64,000 nucleotides of DNA from Nepenthes gracilis (Eukaryota; Streptophyta; Magnoliopsida; Caryophyllales; Nepenthaceae), in the NCBI GenBank assembly GCA_033239525.1, contig BSYO01000026.1:9596371-9660370 (forward strand), read 5' to 3'. The position numbers were made by a program, and so were the translations under genes. Shown in pieces: positions 11,517 to 23,542 of the stretch (positions are counted from its first letter, which is position 1; each line of letters begins with the position of its first letter). Below the pieces are notes generated by a model. It ran no database searches and was not told the origin of the DNA. It saw only the letters and a list, made by a program, of their open reading frames with translations.

Positions 11517-12179
11517 TCAAGCCTTCATCGCCATGATAGGTTTTGTCATGACAATGCTTCCATAGTTACAACCTCGGCAACTATAGTGGATTTTGGTGGA
11601 TGGTTTTTATTACCACCCCCTCCCCATAGAAATGGGTAGTTCTTATTAAATTGTTACAGTTTCTGGAGGGAGGGCATTTTTTCTTTCTCTTATTGGGTTG
11701 TCACTTCATGTCTTTATTATATCCTTCCGAGTTATACTTTTACTATTATAAACTTATACGTTGTAAAAAAAATCAATAAATAAAACTACCCAAATGTTAT
11801 TCTTTTTTTTTTTTTGTATGACTCAAATATTCTTGTGTTATCTAAATAGTTGAAGTACTTGAATGCTATTTTTTACTGTTTAATTTTTGACAATTTGACA
11901 ACTTGGACTACTAATAACTCACTTATCGACAATCCAATGTGTGATATTTTACTTCAAGCGCTTGATTTGTACATCTATAAATTAATCAAATCAATTTTAA
12001 TTAGAGCGATGTCAAGGCCACCCGTCGCCAATCTGTCACTTGAAGAAATGGTATGTCAGGACATTATAACTTGTGCAGTGTTGTAGATGTGCTAATCTAG
12101 CGTCAGAGCTGCCAACTATTTGCTTGCTACGTTAGGAGGTATTACGTCAGGCCATCATTATTGTCACAGTAAAACAGAC

Positions 12180-12292
12180 GTGACGTAATACTCTCAAGTC
12201 CAGGCACGTGTCTCAGCTATTGTGGTAACGCGCCTCGTCAATATCCTTAGATGACGCCATTTCTAGGCTAGACTATTGCTACATAAACTCTG
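12180..12292 (+). promoter_or_regulatory. Conserved upstream block of the antisense ORF, copy B
   Basis: Contains TGACGTAATAC at about 12190, GGCACGTGTCTCAGCTATTG near 12205, a TCAATATCCTTAGATGACGCC block and a TATA-like CTACATAAAC at 12280-12288, 80-85 bp before the ATG at 12366. Element C has the same blocks (43700-43790), and A has them on the minus strand (3345-3205). The role is inferred. Confidence 0.5.
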
Positions 12293-12365
12293 ACATTCTT
12301 TTGTTTCTACACTTCTTCACATTTCGCATCACTTAGCCCTACTTTGCTCTTTTCTTCTTACCTCC

Positions 12366-13390
12366 ATGGCTTATTGAGTCACTGCGATCCGATTTATTTT
12401 CACTGGTGAAGATGTGGATGACATTTATGAAAAGTATAATATCCTTATCGGCATTCCATATCAAGTGCCTTTATCTGATGATAGAGCTTGTGTTTATCAA
12501 TTTGGATTCATCACCATCTACGAGGTCCATTTGAAAGAATGTCTTTGCATTCCTTTTATAAAAGAGTTGTACGAGATTCTAGAGGCTTTTCAGATTCTTG
12601 TTGTGCACCTCCATTCCAATGCCATCAGATATTTGAATTCTTTGTGTATTTTTCTTCGCCATTGAAAACTTCTCCTAGATGCTTAGATCATCAAAGAGGC
12701 TTTTCAATTTAATCAAGAGAGTATCTGAATTTTGTTTACCCTCTGCAAGAAGTATAAAATAAGTGGGGTAATCCAAATTCAATAAAGGGTTGGAGGGACT
12801 AATATTTTTATATAATGGTCCCTTCTGACTGGACTCTCTCCAATAAATGAGATAGAGTGAACTCAACCTCTTCTAAAGATGTCTTGGAGAGTAAGTCCCG
12901 CATGGCTCAGCCCTTGATGGAGCGTATTAAGGAGAATGATGTCTCACTCTAAAGGATGAATAATTGGCTGAGTTGTTCAAGTTGAGATCGAGCCGCTTCC
13001 CTAGACAAAGAGCTTTCTAAGTGGCTAGCGAGATCTCAAGAGCTTTGACATGAAAAATCCTTAGCTTTGGATCGGATCGTCTTACTCAAAGACAATCTCC
13101 AAAACGTTGAATGACGATTTACTGATCTTCAAAATAAGTATTCTTGACTCGAAGGAGAGTTGAGGATATGTCTCTAACCAGAAGAGCTTAGAGTCACTCT
13201 GGATAACCAAATCCAGGACGGATTCTCGCATTATAGGCGGATCGTATCCTTAGTTGCTCCCGACTTTTCTCTGTACTTCTTTAATACGAGAAATTTTGGA
13301 GCTTCTCGGTATTTCTATATAAAGGATTTCTTAGAGTTAGATGTGGATCCGATGCCGCAATCTTTGGGGAGCTCTTGATTCTAGGATAGT
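12366..13390 (+). pseudogene. Antisense extra ORF of element B ('putative gypsy type transposon' domain plus coiled coil)
   Basis: Starts ATGGCT in a CCATGG context, with a stop at codon 4. The core (12414-12665) reads DDIYEKYNILIGIPYQVPL, then GFITIYEVHLKECLCIPF and HLHSNAIRYLNSLCIFLRH, collinear with copy A. It continues as FNKGLEGLIF (A has the same string in nucleotide form). Then comes a charged region with repeated leucines and DELS, ALDRI and DLQ-type heptads (about 12880-13190), likely a coiled coil. The tail NTRNFGASRYFYIKDFLELD runs to about 13380. Several stops make it non-functional. It lies opposite to gag-pol and downstream of integrase. Confidence 0.7.
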
Positions 13391-14245
13391 TGCTTTATTC
13401 AAGTGTAGGCAATTGTATCTTTATACCTCTCTTTTGAAAGCTTTGGGCCTCCATGTTTTAAATGTTTGCTTATTAATAAATCAGTTAGATTTTGGCCATC
13501 ATTATTGCTGATTTTTTTTTTTACATTTCCTGATCTTTTTAATTAACATGTGCTTTTTTTGCCAATTAAGTACGGTCACTATTGTCCCCAGGTTTGGTCA
13601 AGCTCTAGTCAGTCGAGCATATTTATTTGATTGTGCTCAATCTTTTAAGACAACGTCATGGCACTCTTTTTGTTGAATGGTGCTCTTTTCTGTGAGAGGA
13701 CGGTGATGGTGCTTTTTCCTATAAGAGGACATCGTAGCACTCATACTAGAAAAGCCTTTTTTTGGTCGACTGGGTGTGGTTGCCATAGTTATCGGGATTT
13801 GTTGGAACCTAATCCGTCAACTGTATTTAATTAATGGTACTCATTTTCATGGGAGGATGTCATTGCACTCATGTATCGAGCCCTAATCTATCGACCGTCT
13901 TTGACTAATAATGCTCTCTTCTATGAGAGGATATCACTACATGTATGTTGAAAAAGTCTCATAAGTTTTCTTTTGTTCTAACCTCTTTAGAGGGGGTTAG
14001 GTTTTGTCGACAAGCCTTTTAGGGCCATTATGTGATAGTTGCATTCAAACTCATTTAGGCCGCTCAGTTATCTTGATCGAGGTTTTGACCACACTTTTAG
14101 TAGGCCAATTCACAAGTGAAAGTTTGTCTCTACTTAGGACCAATTTGGATCGTTTGTATTTATGCAATGACACATAAGTATACAAAGGAGTAATCAATAT
14201 AATAAATGCACAACAGTATAATTAATTTCAATATGGGTATATCAT
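13391..14245. repeat. Spacer of element B with degenerate tandem motifs
   Basis: Between the antisense ORF and integrase, repeated motifs such as TGGTGCTCTTTTCTGTGAGAGGA, GGTGCTTTTTCCTATAAGAGGA and ACTCATTTTCATGGGAGGA recur at 13675-13945. The same spacer, with GTGGTGCTATTTCCTATGGGAGGA and GGTTGCCATAGTTGTCG, is found in element C at 47605-47830. Tandem repeats in this part of the element are known for Tat-lineage retrotransposons. Confidence 0.6.
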
Positions 14246-15500
14246 CTACGCATGCCATATGCCACGTACAAAACTTTCCTTTACCAGGTGGGGGTTTATT
14301 GATAGTATTTTTTGAGGTGGATGGCGTTCCATATTCTTGGGATTAGTTTTTTTGTTATAAGTGTGTAACTTGTACTCACTGTTCTGGATAATTATTGAGA
14401 CTAAGTATAGTCCCTTCCAATTGGGAGATAGTTTATTTTTGTGGATGATTTTGCCTGTGGCCTCTATACTCATCAAAAATAGGTCTCTCACCTTGAATTG
14501 GCAAGCTCTCACCTTGCTGTTGCAATACCAGGTGACTCATTGCTAGTAAGCCATCGTTCATAGCCTTAGCACATCTTGGGTTTCCTCGAGCAAGTCGAAA
14601 TTCCTCTCTCAGCAGTTGAGAGTTTCTTTATGGGTTGAAATTTTTGACTTGGAGGTTAGGTAGCCCAATCTCTTCCGATATGACCACCTCCATCCCACTG
14701 CACAAGTTGAATTGCAGTTCCCATGTTAGTTTCCTGAGGATTGTCTGGTAGGACCACAATATGAAGGGAAACCCCTCTACCCAGGAGCCCCTTATGTCTT
14801 CAACTTTATTTTCAACTGGTGTAACAGGGTTCGGTTCATTACTTTTACTTGCCTAGTCGCTTGTAGATAGGCAACTAAATTATGAACCAATTGGATTCCT
14901 AAACTCGTGTCATACTTGGTGAATCTTTTACCAATGAATTGGGTTTCATTGTCGGTCACTATGACCTTAGGAATCTCAAATCTGTAGATGATATTTGTCG
15001 GACAAACTCGGTCACATTTTGCTGGGTTATCTTTGCTAATGGGGTGGCATCTACCTATTTTGTGAAATAGCCTATATCGACTATGACAAACTTTCTCTAT
15101 CTTGATACTATGGGTAGTGGGCTTAATATGTTGAGCCTCCATTGAGCAAATGGCCAAGACAATTGTAGAGTTTAGAGCTCTGTGTGCGGTCGATGAGGAA
15201 TGTTGTCGTGTATTTGACAATTGTTGCATTTCTTTATGAATCTTTTGACGTCTCGTTTCATTGTAGGCTAGTAATAATCCTACAGTATGACTTTAAATGT
15301 CAGGTTTTTGCCTCCTATGTGTGACTCGTAAATTTTGAGATGCACTTCGCTCAATGTGTAATCAGCTTCGGTCGGCATCAAACAACACATGTAAGGAAGA
15401 GTACCCTCGTCAGTACAGCTTTCCATCCTTGAGGTTGTACTAATATGTTGTCCTTCTTCTAGGTACCTTCTATACGAAGTCATTTATGTATCGCCATTTG
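14246..15500 (-). pseudogene. Integrase of element B (decayed)
   Basis: Minus-strand reading gives a zinc-binding remnant near 15235-15180 (CNNCQIHDNIPHRPHTEL), the core with SLGIQLVHNLVAYLQ and VKVMNRTLLHQLKIKLKT (14960-14792), and the C-terminal domain FKVRDLFLMSIEATGKI, followed by LSPNWKGLYLVSIIIQNSEYKL (14500-14350). The DNETQFIGKRF block (about 14960) marks part of the catalytic fold. Multiple frame changes and stops. Confidence 0.8.
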
Positions 15501-15599
15501 AAATTTGAAGTATCTCTCCTTCTAGGAATACTATGCCCCAGATTATGAGGATTTCCCATATCTCCTTGGTGTATTGCTCAAGGTTCCCAATCACAGCCG

Positions 15600-16330
15600 C
15601 TTTTGCTAACTAATCTGCCTTCGAATTATTTTTTCTTAGGATGTGGCAAGTTTCTACTTTATTGAATGGTTCGGTCAGGCCCTTAACTCTAACAAAATAT
15701 TTTGCAAGCAATGGATTAGACACCTTAAAATTTCTGGTGACCTGGTTGATGATTAGTTTTGAGTCGTAGTGGACAACCAGGCTTCTAACTAAGCATTCTT
15801 TCGCTAGTCTGAGTTTGACTAATAAGGTTTCATACTCAATGATATTGTTAGTGTCCGAAAATCTCAGCATTATTGAGTATTTCATCTTTAACTTATTCGG
15901 AGTTCTTAAAACCACTCCAACTCCACTCACTGATTGGGATAATGGCCCATCCATGTGTAAGATCTAGGCTGGTGGCCCTTCACATTGGTTGGGGTTTTCA
16001 TCCTTCTTAATATCTTCTAGAATCAAGGCATAGTTTCGACTATAAAGTTTGTGAATGTTTGACCTTTTATGATTGGTTGTAGTGAAATTCTATATCAAAC
16101 TCGCCCAATTTGATAATTCATTTGATTAGTTGTTGAGACTCTTTGGATTTCTATAAGATCCCCTTTAATGGTTGATTAATTTGGATGATGATCTTATAGA
16201 CTTGGAAGTATGATTGTAACTTTTTAGTAGAGTAGACTAGTGCTAGAGTGATCTTTTTGCATGTGAGTAACGAGTCTCGGTGTTTGTTAAACTTTTGCAG
16301 ATGTAGTAAGTAGATCTTTGTACCTTGGAT
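15600..16330 (-). pseudogene. RNase H region of element B (decayed)
   Basis: The longest open piece (15954-15610) begins MDGPLSQSVSGVGVVL and contains IIEYETLLVKLRLAKE, VVHYDSKLIINQVT and ILRKNNSKAD, the plant gypsy RNase H layout (GxGVVL, AEYEAL-like, DSQL-like, NxxAD). The preceding 16330-15960 reads as the tether and first RNase H part on the minus strand (QMNYQIGRV*YRI near 16120). Stops interrupt it. Confidence 0.8.
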
Positions 16331-16399
16331 TCTTGCTAGACTGGAACCGAGTTTAGTGCTATGTTAGATATCATCAAATAGACACATAATTTCTTTCCT

Positions 16400-17510
16400 T
16401 CTTTTGGAGAAAAAAAGAGAGGAGGATTGGGGAGGCATTGCTTCAATTCTAGGAAGGCTGATTGACTTTCTTTCATCCATTGGAATCCGTTTACATTAAT
16501 TCCTCTTAGGGCATTGAAGAAGGAAAGATATTTCTCTATAGATTCTGCTAATAATTAAGAGAGTGTTGTGAGTCTCTCAGTTAATTGCTGGACTACTTTT
16601 ATAGTTCGAGGCGGATTTATATCCACGATAACTTTTATTTTCTCAAGGTTTGTTTCAATTCCCCCATGAGATACAATAAACCAAAGAAACTTTCTAAAAC
16701 TTACTCTGAATACACACTTTGTTGGATTTAATTTTATTTGATACGTTTAGAGTACCTCAAAAATTTTACCTAGGTCCGAATATAGTTATTGGATACTATA
16801 CTTTGGACAAGTATGTTGTCCACATATACCTCTATACTCCTTCTGATTTGTACATCAAGCATTTTATTCATCAACTTTTGGTATGTCACACTTGTGTTCT
16901 TCGGACCGAATGGTATGACTTTATGACCAAATGGTCGGTCATTAAGAAGGTGAACTCTTCATCTTTGGGACTCATATAAATCTGGTGGTACATTGAATAG
17001 ACGTTTGTAAAATTTAACAGATCATGTTTAGATGTCGAGTTTACCAACAGATTGATTCTTGACAATAAAAAATTGCCTCACGACAATATTTTATTTACGT
17101 TGGTGAAGTTGACACATATCTGTCATTTTTTTTATTTTTCTTGATGAGCACCACATTCGACAGAGTTTGGGTATTAGACTTCCCTTATGAATTTTGTATT
17201 AAGAAACTTTCTAACTTCCTCTCTCATGGCAAGCAGTTTTTCTAATGGAATGGTTTCTCCGCTTTTACTTAACCGGTTTATACCTAAGATTAAGGCCCAA
17301 CGTGTGGATCATTACCTCGGTCAAATTTTTTGTCATATTCACGGGTGTCCATATAAACACATTTGAGTTTTGATGAAGAAAAGTCATCACTATTGTCACC
17401 GGTTGACTTGATAGAGAGTTTTCGATCTGTACACATTTCTTGAGTTCATTTGGATCTAGTGGAATTTGATCGATTGACTCACTAGATTGACCATGTTTCA
17501 AAGTACTTCG
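16400..17510 (-). pseudogene. Reverse transcriptase of element B (decayed)
   Basis: The N-terminal part (17501-17265) reads QPVTIVMTFLHQNSNVFIWT. It is followed by ICVNFTNVNKILS, NFLLSRINLLVNSTSKHDLL and YHQIYMSPKDEEFTF (about 17120-16960), which are gypsy RT fingers and palm motifs. The catalytic YxDD is degraded near 16840-16800 (YRYMWTTYLS). Not functional. Confidence 0.85.
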
Positions 17511-17539
17511 TCTCAGAGGTTCAATTTCTCAATTGGATG

Positions 17540-17980
17540 ATTTGAAATTCCCTGATTAAGTTGATAAAAATAGCACATTTGGTCGATGACTTGGTCACCT
17601 AGGATCCCCCAACTCCATATACTGTTATGAATTTTACCTTCAAATGTGGGATCGACATCACTACTCTAAATGCAACCAAGTAGGGTCATCCTAATATGAC
17701 ATTATAGACCAAAGGTAGGTTGACTACTAGGAATGTGAGTATTCTAGATGCTATTTTTGAGTATGTTCCTAGTGTGACTTTCAATTGAATGGTTCCCTAA
17801 AGTGACACGGGTTCATTGTCTAATCCGTATAAGGGCTGCTTGATCGATCTCATTTGATTTTTTTCAATTTGAGCTTAAAATGACATCATGGCATAGTAAA
17901 TTTTTTGCACTTCTATTATTAACGAAGGGTAGTTTTAGTTAGTAATTAAAGCTACTGTATGAAACAAGTGCGGATACAAA
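17540..17980 (-). pseudogene. Protease region of element B (decayed)
   Basis: Minus-strand reading near 17810-17590 gives FLVVNLPLVYNVILG.PYLVAF and LKVKFITVYGVGGS, the C-terminal side of the aspartic protease region of this gypsy type. Element D has the same block at 36405-36530. The catalytic D(T/N)G cannot be confirmed. Confidence 0.6.
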
Positions 17981-18289
17981 AGAATCGAAATGGAGAGTTA
18001 TTATATGAGTCATATTGTAATTACTAAAACTAATGGTATCATTCCTTACTTCTATCCCCTACTTCTTGTTGCTGGAATTCTTCTCTAAGTGGGCCAAAAC
18101 TTTATTCCTATGTGGTCTCATTAATACCTTATTCATCACTCTGGCCACTACCCGACTGCATGGTTACTCTTATTGCCCCAGTTAATCGTTATTGGCACTA
18201 CTGGAGGCTTGCCCCGAGTCTCTCACGTACTTATTGAGATACACTTTCTTGATGAAAGTCTCAGTCTCTTTCTATGAAGTTCGATAATC

Positions 18290-19160
18290 CTCGGTGTTGT
18301 GACCTGACGATTGATGCTAGAGACGGTACTCGGACTCATCCCCTCCTTCTAGGTTTTTAAGAAACTTGGACACTTTAGAAACTTCTCATTTTGGATTTGT
18401 GTTAGGATGTTTATCCGAGTATTATTCAAAGAAGTTAGGTCTAAGGACTTGTACTCCCTTCAGACACTTGGTTCCATCCTTGGTTACTTCCTAGGATCTT
18501 GGGTGGTGGAATTGTCTCCATTCCTTTGCTTCTTGCTTGTCGATCTTGGGTGGTAGTCTACGTGCTCTGACCTCTTTTTTTTTGTTGGCCTCTTCAACAG
18601 TGATGCATGCGTGTGTGATGATCTCTGCCTCAAGAAAGGTCTTGAACTCTTACTGGACCAAGTATTTGAAGAACTCACTCGATTGCACTGTCGCCATGAT
18701 GGAATTCAGCATAACATTATCGGTTGGCTTTAATATCCTTTGGGATTCAACGTTGAACCAAGCCAGGAAATGCTTCAAACTCTCGTGTGGCCCTTGCCGA
18801 ATGCGAACAAGGTGCCACAATTGCTTTTCTTCTCTTCGGTTGGATACGGATTGTGAGGAGAAGTCATCAACTAACTCCTAGAATGTTCAGATCAAATTTG
18901 GTTAGAGGCAATAAAATTAGATTTGATATCTCCCTTAAGTGTTAGTGAAAAGTAGAGACATAAGGCCGGATTGTCTAGGCCCTGGAATCCCAGTAAGGTA
19001 TGGAAGTTATCTAAATGGTTCATGGGATCAAAAATTTTATCGTAACATTTTAGAGTTAGTATTTTGAACTTACAAAGGAGTTGATATATCCTGATCTTTC
19101 TCGTAAATGGTGATTTGTTTAGATCAATCAAGTGTTTATCCGTGCTTCCTCTGAACAACT
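18290..19160 (-). pseudogene. gag region of element B (decayed)
   Basis: The piece 19158-18892 contains LLCKFKILTLKCYDKIFDPMNHLDNF and GLDNPALCLYFSLTLKG, the gypsy gag core. Next, on the minus strand, come RQGPHESLKHFLAWFN (about 18800) and the EANKKKEVRARRLPP region (18590-18540). A degenerate knuckle-like stretch (HQSSGHNTEDY) lies near 18320-18290. Frames shift and stops occur. Confidence 0.75.
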
Positions 19161-19784
19161 ATTGTTCAATCTTTCTGATTCTCTCATCCATCCTGGGAGG
19201 TGGACGCAATCCTCTTAACATTGAGGAAGGTGTTCAACTCTAAATAGTTTGAGGAGACATGCTGGATTGGTCGGTTATGGGCTGTACTCAAAAGGGTGCT
19301 ACATGAGGTTTCTTCTCGAGCCGAAGGCTTCCTAACATCTCAAGAATAGTGTGGATTCCACTACTTTGAACTTTTATCCCATGCTTTAAGATTTAATCTA
19401 CCTTCCATCCAAGTGTTGGCCTTGTCACTCGTGGCCTTTCAAGCCTTAAGGTCGTTGGGTCGCGGAATCACCTCTTTAGTCAATTGCTTTCTCCTTGATT
19501 CCTCTTGGATGTAGAAGTTTGGGAGATGGAGGATGGAGCCCCCAATGGGTGTCCTTATAATCTGTTGCAAATTGTTTAGAAGACCTTAGATATTGTGTTG
19601 ACCTAGGCCACCAGCATCTCTACATTTACGTTCGTGGTCGGACAAGTATTTCCATGACTACCCTCTGTCAAGTCATCGCCATGTGAAATGACGTTCTTGG
19701 ACGGTATGCTGGTTTGGGTCCTGGTGTTAGCTATGCTTTCTATTCCCAGCTAAGTGGTTTGACTACTATCCTTTTTATATACAG

Positions 19785-20551
19785 TGCCAATTATGTATCT
19801 CAAAAATTTGGATTATTATATAAATTATGGAGTTGCCTTGCCATGCTTGGGCTTTCGAATTGAAAATGGGTCTAATCTTTATAGCTCAAAATTTAAATTT
19901 TGCACACCACAACAAGACAAGCAAAAGGTAGGAGGAATACAAGATTTGATTCAAGTTATATCATCCGATACTCAAATCAAAAATATTTATATTCGGAAGT
20001 AAAAGATGCTCGAAAATGAGTTCAGAATGTAGAGTGGATATGATGAGTATTTATTTGGAGGATAATACTTCTTTTGGTACACTTATTTGGTAAAGTAGCT
20101 TTAGTTTATACCCTCGTCATAGTGAACGTCTTTTGAATTTGCACACTAGTTTTATTAAGTGTTTGACTTCCTTTTTTTCTTTTATCTCCTTTCCCTTTAG
20201 AGGAGAGGTTGTATATATAGTAGAAGATGTTACTTGGCTGGCGAGCACTTAAAATTAAATGTGTGGGCCTATCGCATTTCCCACATATGTAATGGTCCCT
20301 TCAATTCAAGGTTAGGACCATCTGGCTTTGAGTGATTAGATCAACTTAGCTGTCACTTGTATTTGACCACTAAGCAACTTATTTGAGATGTCCATTATGA
20401 TCCATTATTATTTGACTATTTAGGTCACATCCTTTTGTTTACGCGTTACGCTATTTGCCTTATAAGTTTAAAGGCATCTTTTATTGAACCGTCATCATAT
20501 GGGCCTATATATCAGTGCATTGGGCCAGTCCGATTCTAATCGTACCCATTA
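19785..20551 (-). repeat. Right (5') LTR of element B
   Basis: Pairs with 10249-11063; divergence by eye is considerable, so the insertion is old. Plus-strand edges are TGCCAATTATG...ACCCATTA (the final CA mutated to TA). On the minus strand the LTR end is followed by CTGTATATAAAAAGG, a poor match to the GTCTGTGGAAA part of the PBS seen in element E. Confidence 0.75.
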
Positions 20552-21039
20552 GATGTCACAATTATTCAACGTTATATGTCGCATATTTAATAATTTATTA
20601 AAATATTTTAAGATGTTAATTTTGTATAATTTAATTGTAATTTTTAAAAGGTTTTTTTGAATATGTCAAACCATTGATAAAATTCAACATATTTAAATAA
20701 TTAAAGAATTAATTATTTTCATGCTGTATAAATAAATAATTATATTAGTATGATCAGTTTTTTTACTACACAACGGGTAAGTACTCTTTTTAAGGTAGAT
20801 ACAAAAAAACAAACAAACAAACTATGAAAAGAAACTTTGGCCTTCTTGTTCTCCCATGAAATTTGCATGAATTTAAAAATATCAGCTAATATTATTTAGA
20901 TTTAAGGATTTTATTTAAAAAAATTTTACTTTTTTTATTTAAATTATGAAATTGAAAAATTTTAATATTTGAATTTTAAGTATTAAATAATATTTTTTAA
21001 AATAATTATTATTAGTTTTTTAAACATTAAATTTAATAT
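20552..21039. other. AT-rich spacer
   Basis: The first 212 bp repeat 11064-11276. The remainder is AT-rich with no gene. Confidence 0.5.
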
Positions 21040-21966
21040 TGATGGGGACGGTAGAAATGGGCCGATCTAGAAGGCAGTCAGTGCAAAAGGAATACAACCC
21101 AATGGCCCAATAGACGGTCAACGTCTCTATTGACTGTAAGTAATCCTCCAACAAGTTGGATGTGGTCTAAATTGACTATGGCCCAGACCGCACGGCCTAT
21201 GACGCCATTCCCTGTGCAAGAAAATTCGCTAGCCTTAACCGATCCAGATCCAGAATATTTTTCAAGATCACGATCTCTCCGTGAAAGGAAGCTCCTAACT
21301 CATCGTATCTCCTGTGATGAAAACCCAAACATTTACCGTGTGCAGCATGTCCCCGGAGAAGAAAGAAATTCCTTCAGCCGATCACGGTTGCTTTAGATAG
21401 CACTTGCAACCTTCACATTAATCGGTCGAATTTACTCTAGGCAGTTGGCAGCCATTTGACCGCCCAAGCAAAGCTATAAAAGGCCCTTGAGACAAACTTC
21501 GAGGGCATGCTCTCTTCGATAATCAAACTGGCACAAGCGTTTCCACTCAAATGAGCCATCGAGCGCTATTCTCCATAACCATCACTCACTCTTTGTCGAT
21601 CAAGCATCCTGAAAACCCCTTAACAACTCTCCATGATGCCAAAGCCACTTTCCACGAGCGCATCACCATAAAAATCTACTTCACACCAAGCACAACCTCC
21701 TAGTCAAACTCACAAACCCCTTTACCCTTGTATTGTTTCCTATATATTCTAATTTCGTATCTTTTATCTCAGAAGAATGATTATTAATTTGAACATTTGA
21801 GGATAAATTAGAAAGGTTAGTCTTGACGCTTTTATCTAACGTATTGTTTTCTATTGTGGTGTGCATGATCCAATCTAACAAGTATAGAGACTAGGCTTCA
21901 CTTATGCTTAAACCATAGACCCAACTGTACCCAAATCAGTCGACGACTCGAATCCAGGATGCATTA
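21040..21966 (+). repeat. Solo LTR, first of two adjacent
   Basis: Edges are TGATGGGGACGG...GGATGCATTA (terminal CA changed to TA). It is flanked by AATAT (21035-21039) and AATCT (21967-21971), a 4 of 5 match. A CTATAAAAGGCCC TATA motif lies at 21474. The start (TGATGGG, AGACGGTCAA) and end (GACTCGAATC, GGATGCAT) resemble the LTR of element E. There is no internal domain, so it is a recombined solo LTR. Confidence 0.65.
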
Positions 21967-22006
21967 AATCTTTAATTGATATTAAATATTATAAATTTAA
22001 AAATAT

Positions 22007-22737
22007 TGTTGGGTAAGGTTCAAGGCGGATCAGCTTAGCACAAACTCAGATCAATGCCCAAAACTCTAGTGGCTCAATCGAAGAAGAAACAAAGTCAATC
22101 CAAATAGTTGAATAATAACTTCCATGGGTATTAACCAAATGATTTAATTTGAGCGATCGGTTACCAAAAATTAAAATATAATCATGAGGCAATTAATGAT
22201 ACGACCCAAAAAAAAAGTCATAACAGTCTCATCATTAATAGTTAAGCGATTTTTTCATTATATTAGGATGATAGTTATGCATCATATTTAACGTTTCTCT
22301 ACAACTACTCCGAAATATCTCTAGACACGTGCAGCAATTTCAAATATTGACCAACCAAACAGGGCTTTAGGCTATAAATATAACTTTTTCCAAACAAAAG
22401 GGGACAATGAGGAAAAAAGGATAAAAAAGGACACTTAAATGTTCGAGTGGACCAAATGGAATAAAGCCCTCCGAATTCATACTCGTCCCCATCATCTTTC
22501 AATTTTAGCATCTATTTTTTATTATCTTTCAATCTACTTAAAAGATAACTAATTTGAGTGTCAAAAGATATATCGGAGAGCAAGTCCCATCTACATCTTA
22601 TTTTTGGTTTACTATGTTGTGTTATATAAGATTTGAATTTGGAGTAACAAAGATCGGACCCATCACTACCCAAATATCCTAGTGGAATTGCACATCTCCT
22701 TAATTCGTACGTTAATCTGAATTTTTAAAATGTATCA
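22007..22737 (+). repeat. Solo LTR, second of two adjacent
   Basis: Edges are TGTTGGGTAAGG...AAAATGTATCA, flanked on both sides by AATAT (22002-22006 and 22738-22742), a perfect 5-bp target duplication. TATA motif GCTATAAATATAA at 22372. The last 300 bp resemble the LTR of element A (GAGTGTCAAA, AAGATCGGACCCATCA). The length, 731 bp, is close to A's 783. Confidence 0.75.
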
Positions 22738-22742
22738 AATAT

Positions 22743-23540
22743 AATTATTGGTAACATATTTTTTATTTTTAAATATTTATTATTAAATTTGATCTAATAA
22801 TCTCCTCAAAAGATTGATGTTTCTACATTTTCTAATGAAAAATAAGATCCCCATTTTCACTATTATTTTCATGATCTATATGTGCGCCGGATCCACCGTA
22901 TTTATCGTGATGTTAATTGGACATACTCAAAAAATATATATATATAAATATATATTAATAATTAAACTAATTTTTTTATCAATCTTGTTAAATAATTTAA
23001 TTAAACATATAAAAATTATTTATTAATTATTATGACTCACTTATTATTGTAAAATTAATCAAATTTTAACTATTTTTGTTAAAATAATAATATAGTTAAT
23101 TAAATTTTTTTTATTTATTAAAATCATAAATTATGAGCCATAGTGATAAAAATATATGCATCCTCAATCTATATAATAATTTTAATCTCATAACATATAT
23201 TATTTTAAAATATATTTTAAAAAATATAAAAAAATTGTATATGTTTTATTATTTTTTATAATATTAGTAATTACATATTTTAGAATTTAAAAATTAAATA
23301 AAAATGTTTATATGATATTTTATTTTAATATGTTAAATATAGTTGATCCAATGGTAGATAGTCACATCATAGCCTCTTAGTCTAGTCCGTTTCAAGTTGA
23401 TGGGGCTCCATCTTTTGTGAAGACGAAGAATCTCCTTCTCTTAAAGAGATGTAATTTCTAGAGAGAGACGCTCTGCCTTCTCTCTAGATTTTAAAATTTA
23501 AATCATTCACTCCAAAATTCCAGCCGAATTTTAGACACCA
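22743..23540. other. AT-rich, no gene
   Basis: Very AT-rich to about 23340. A short less-biased part (23345-23540) precedes the LINE ORF1 and may be its 5' untranslated region. The ORF at 22814-23026 is a low-complexity artefact. Confidence 0.5.
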
Positions 23541-23542
23541 GT

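Larger units (their letters stand above)
10249..20551 (-). mobile_element. Ty3/gypsy LTR retrotransposon B (Tat-like), near complete but decayed
   Basis: Two LTRs in the same orientation bound an interior read on the minus strand: gag (about 19160-18300), protease (about 17900-17550), RT (17500-16400), RNase H (16300-15610) and integrase (15500-14246). An extra ORF on the plus strand (12366-13390) follows before the 3' LTR at left. All reading frames are interrupted, so it is inactive. The flanks GATAA (left) and GATGT (right) do not form a clear target duplication. Confidence 0.85.

Noticed and set aside
10244..20556. Target duplication for element B (GATAA / GATGT)
   Set aside because: Only 3 of 5 bases agree, and the right-hand sequence is also found inside the element.
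22814..23026. 70-residue hydrophobic frame
   Set aside because: Ile/Phe/Lys-rich translation of AT-rich DNA, with no conservation evidence.
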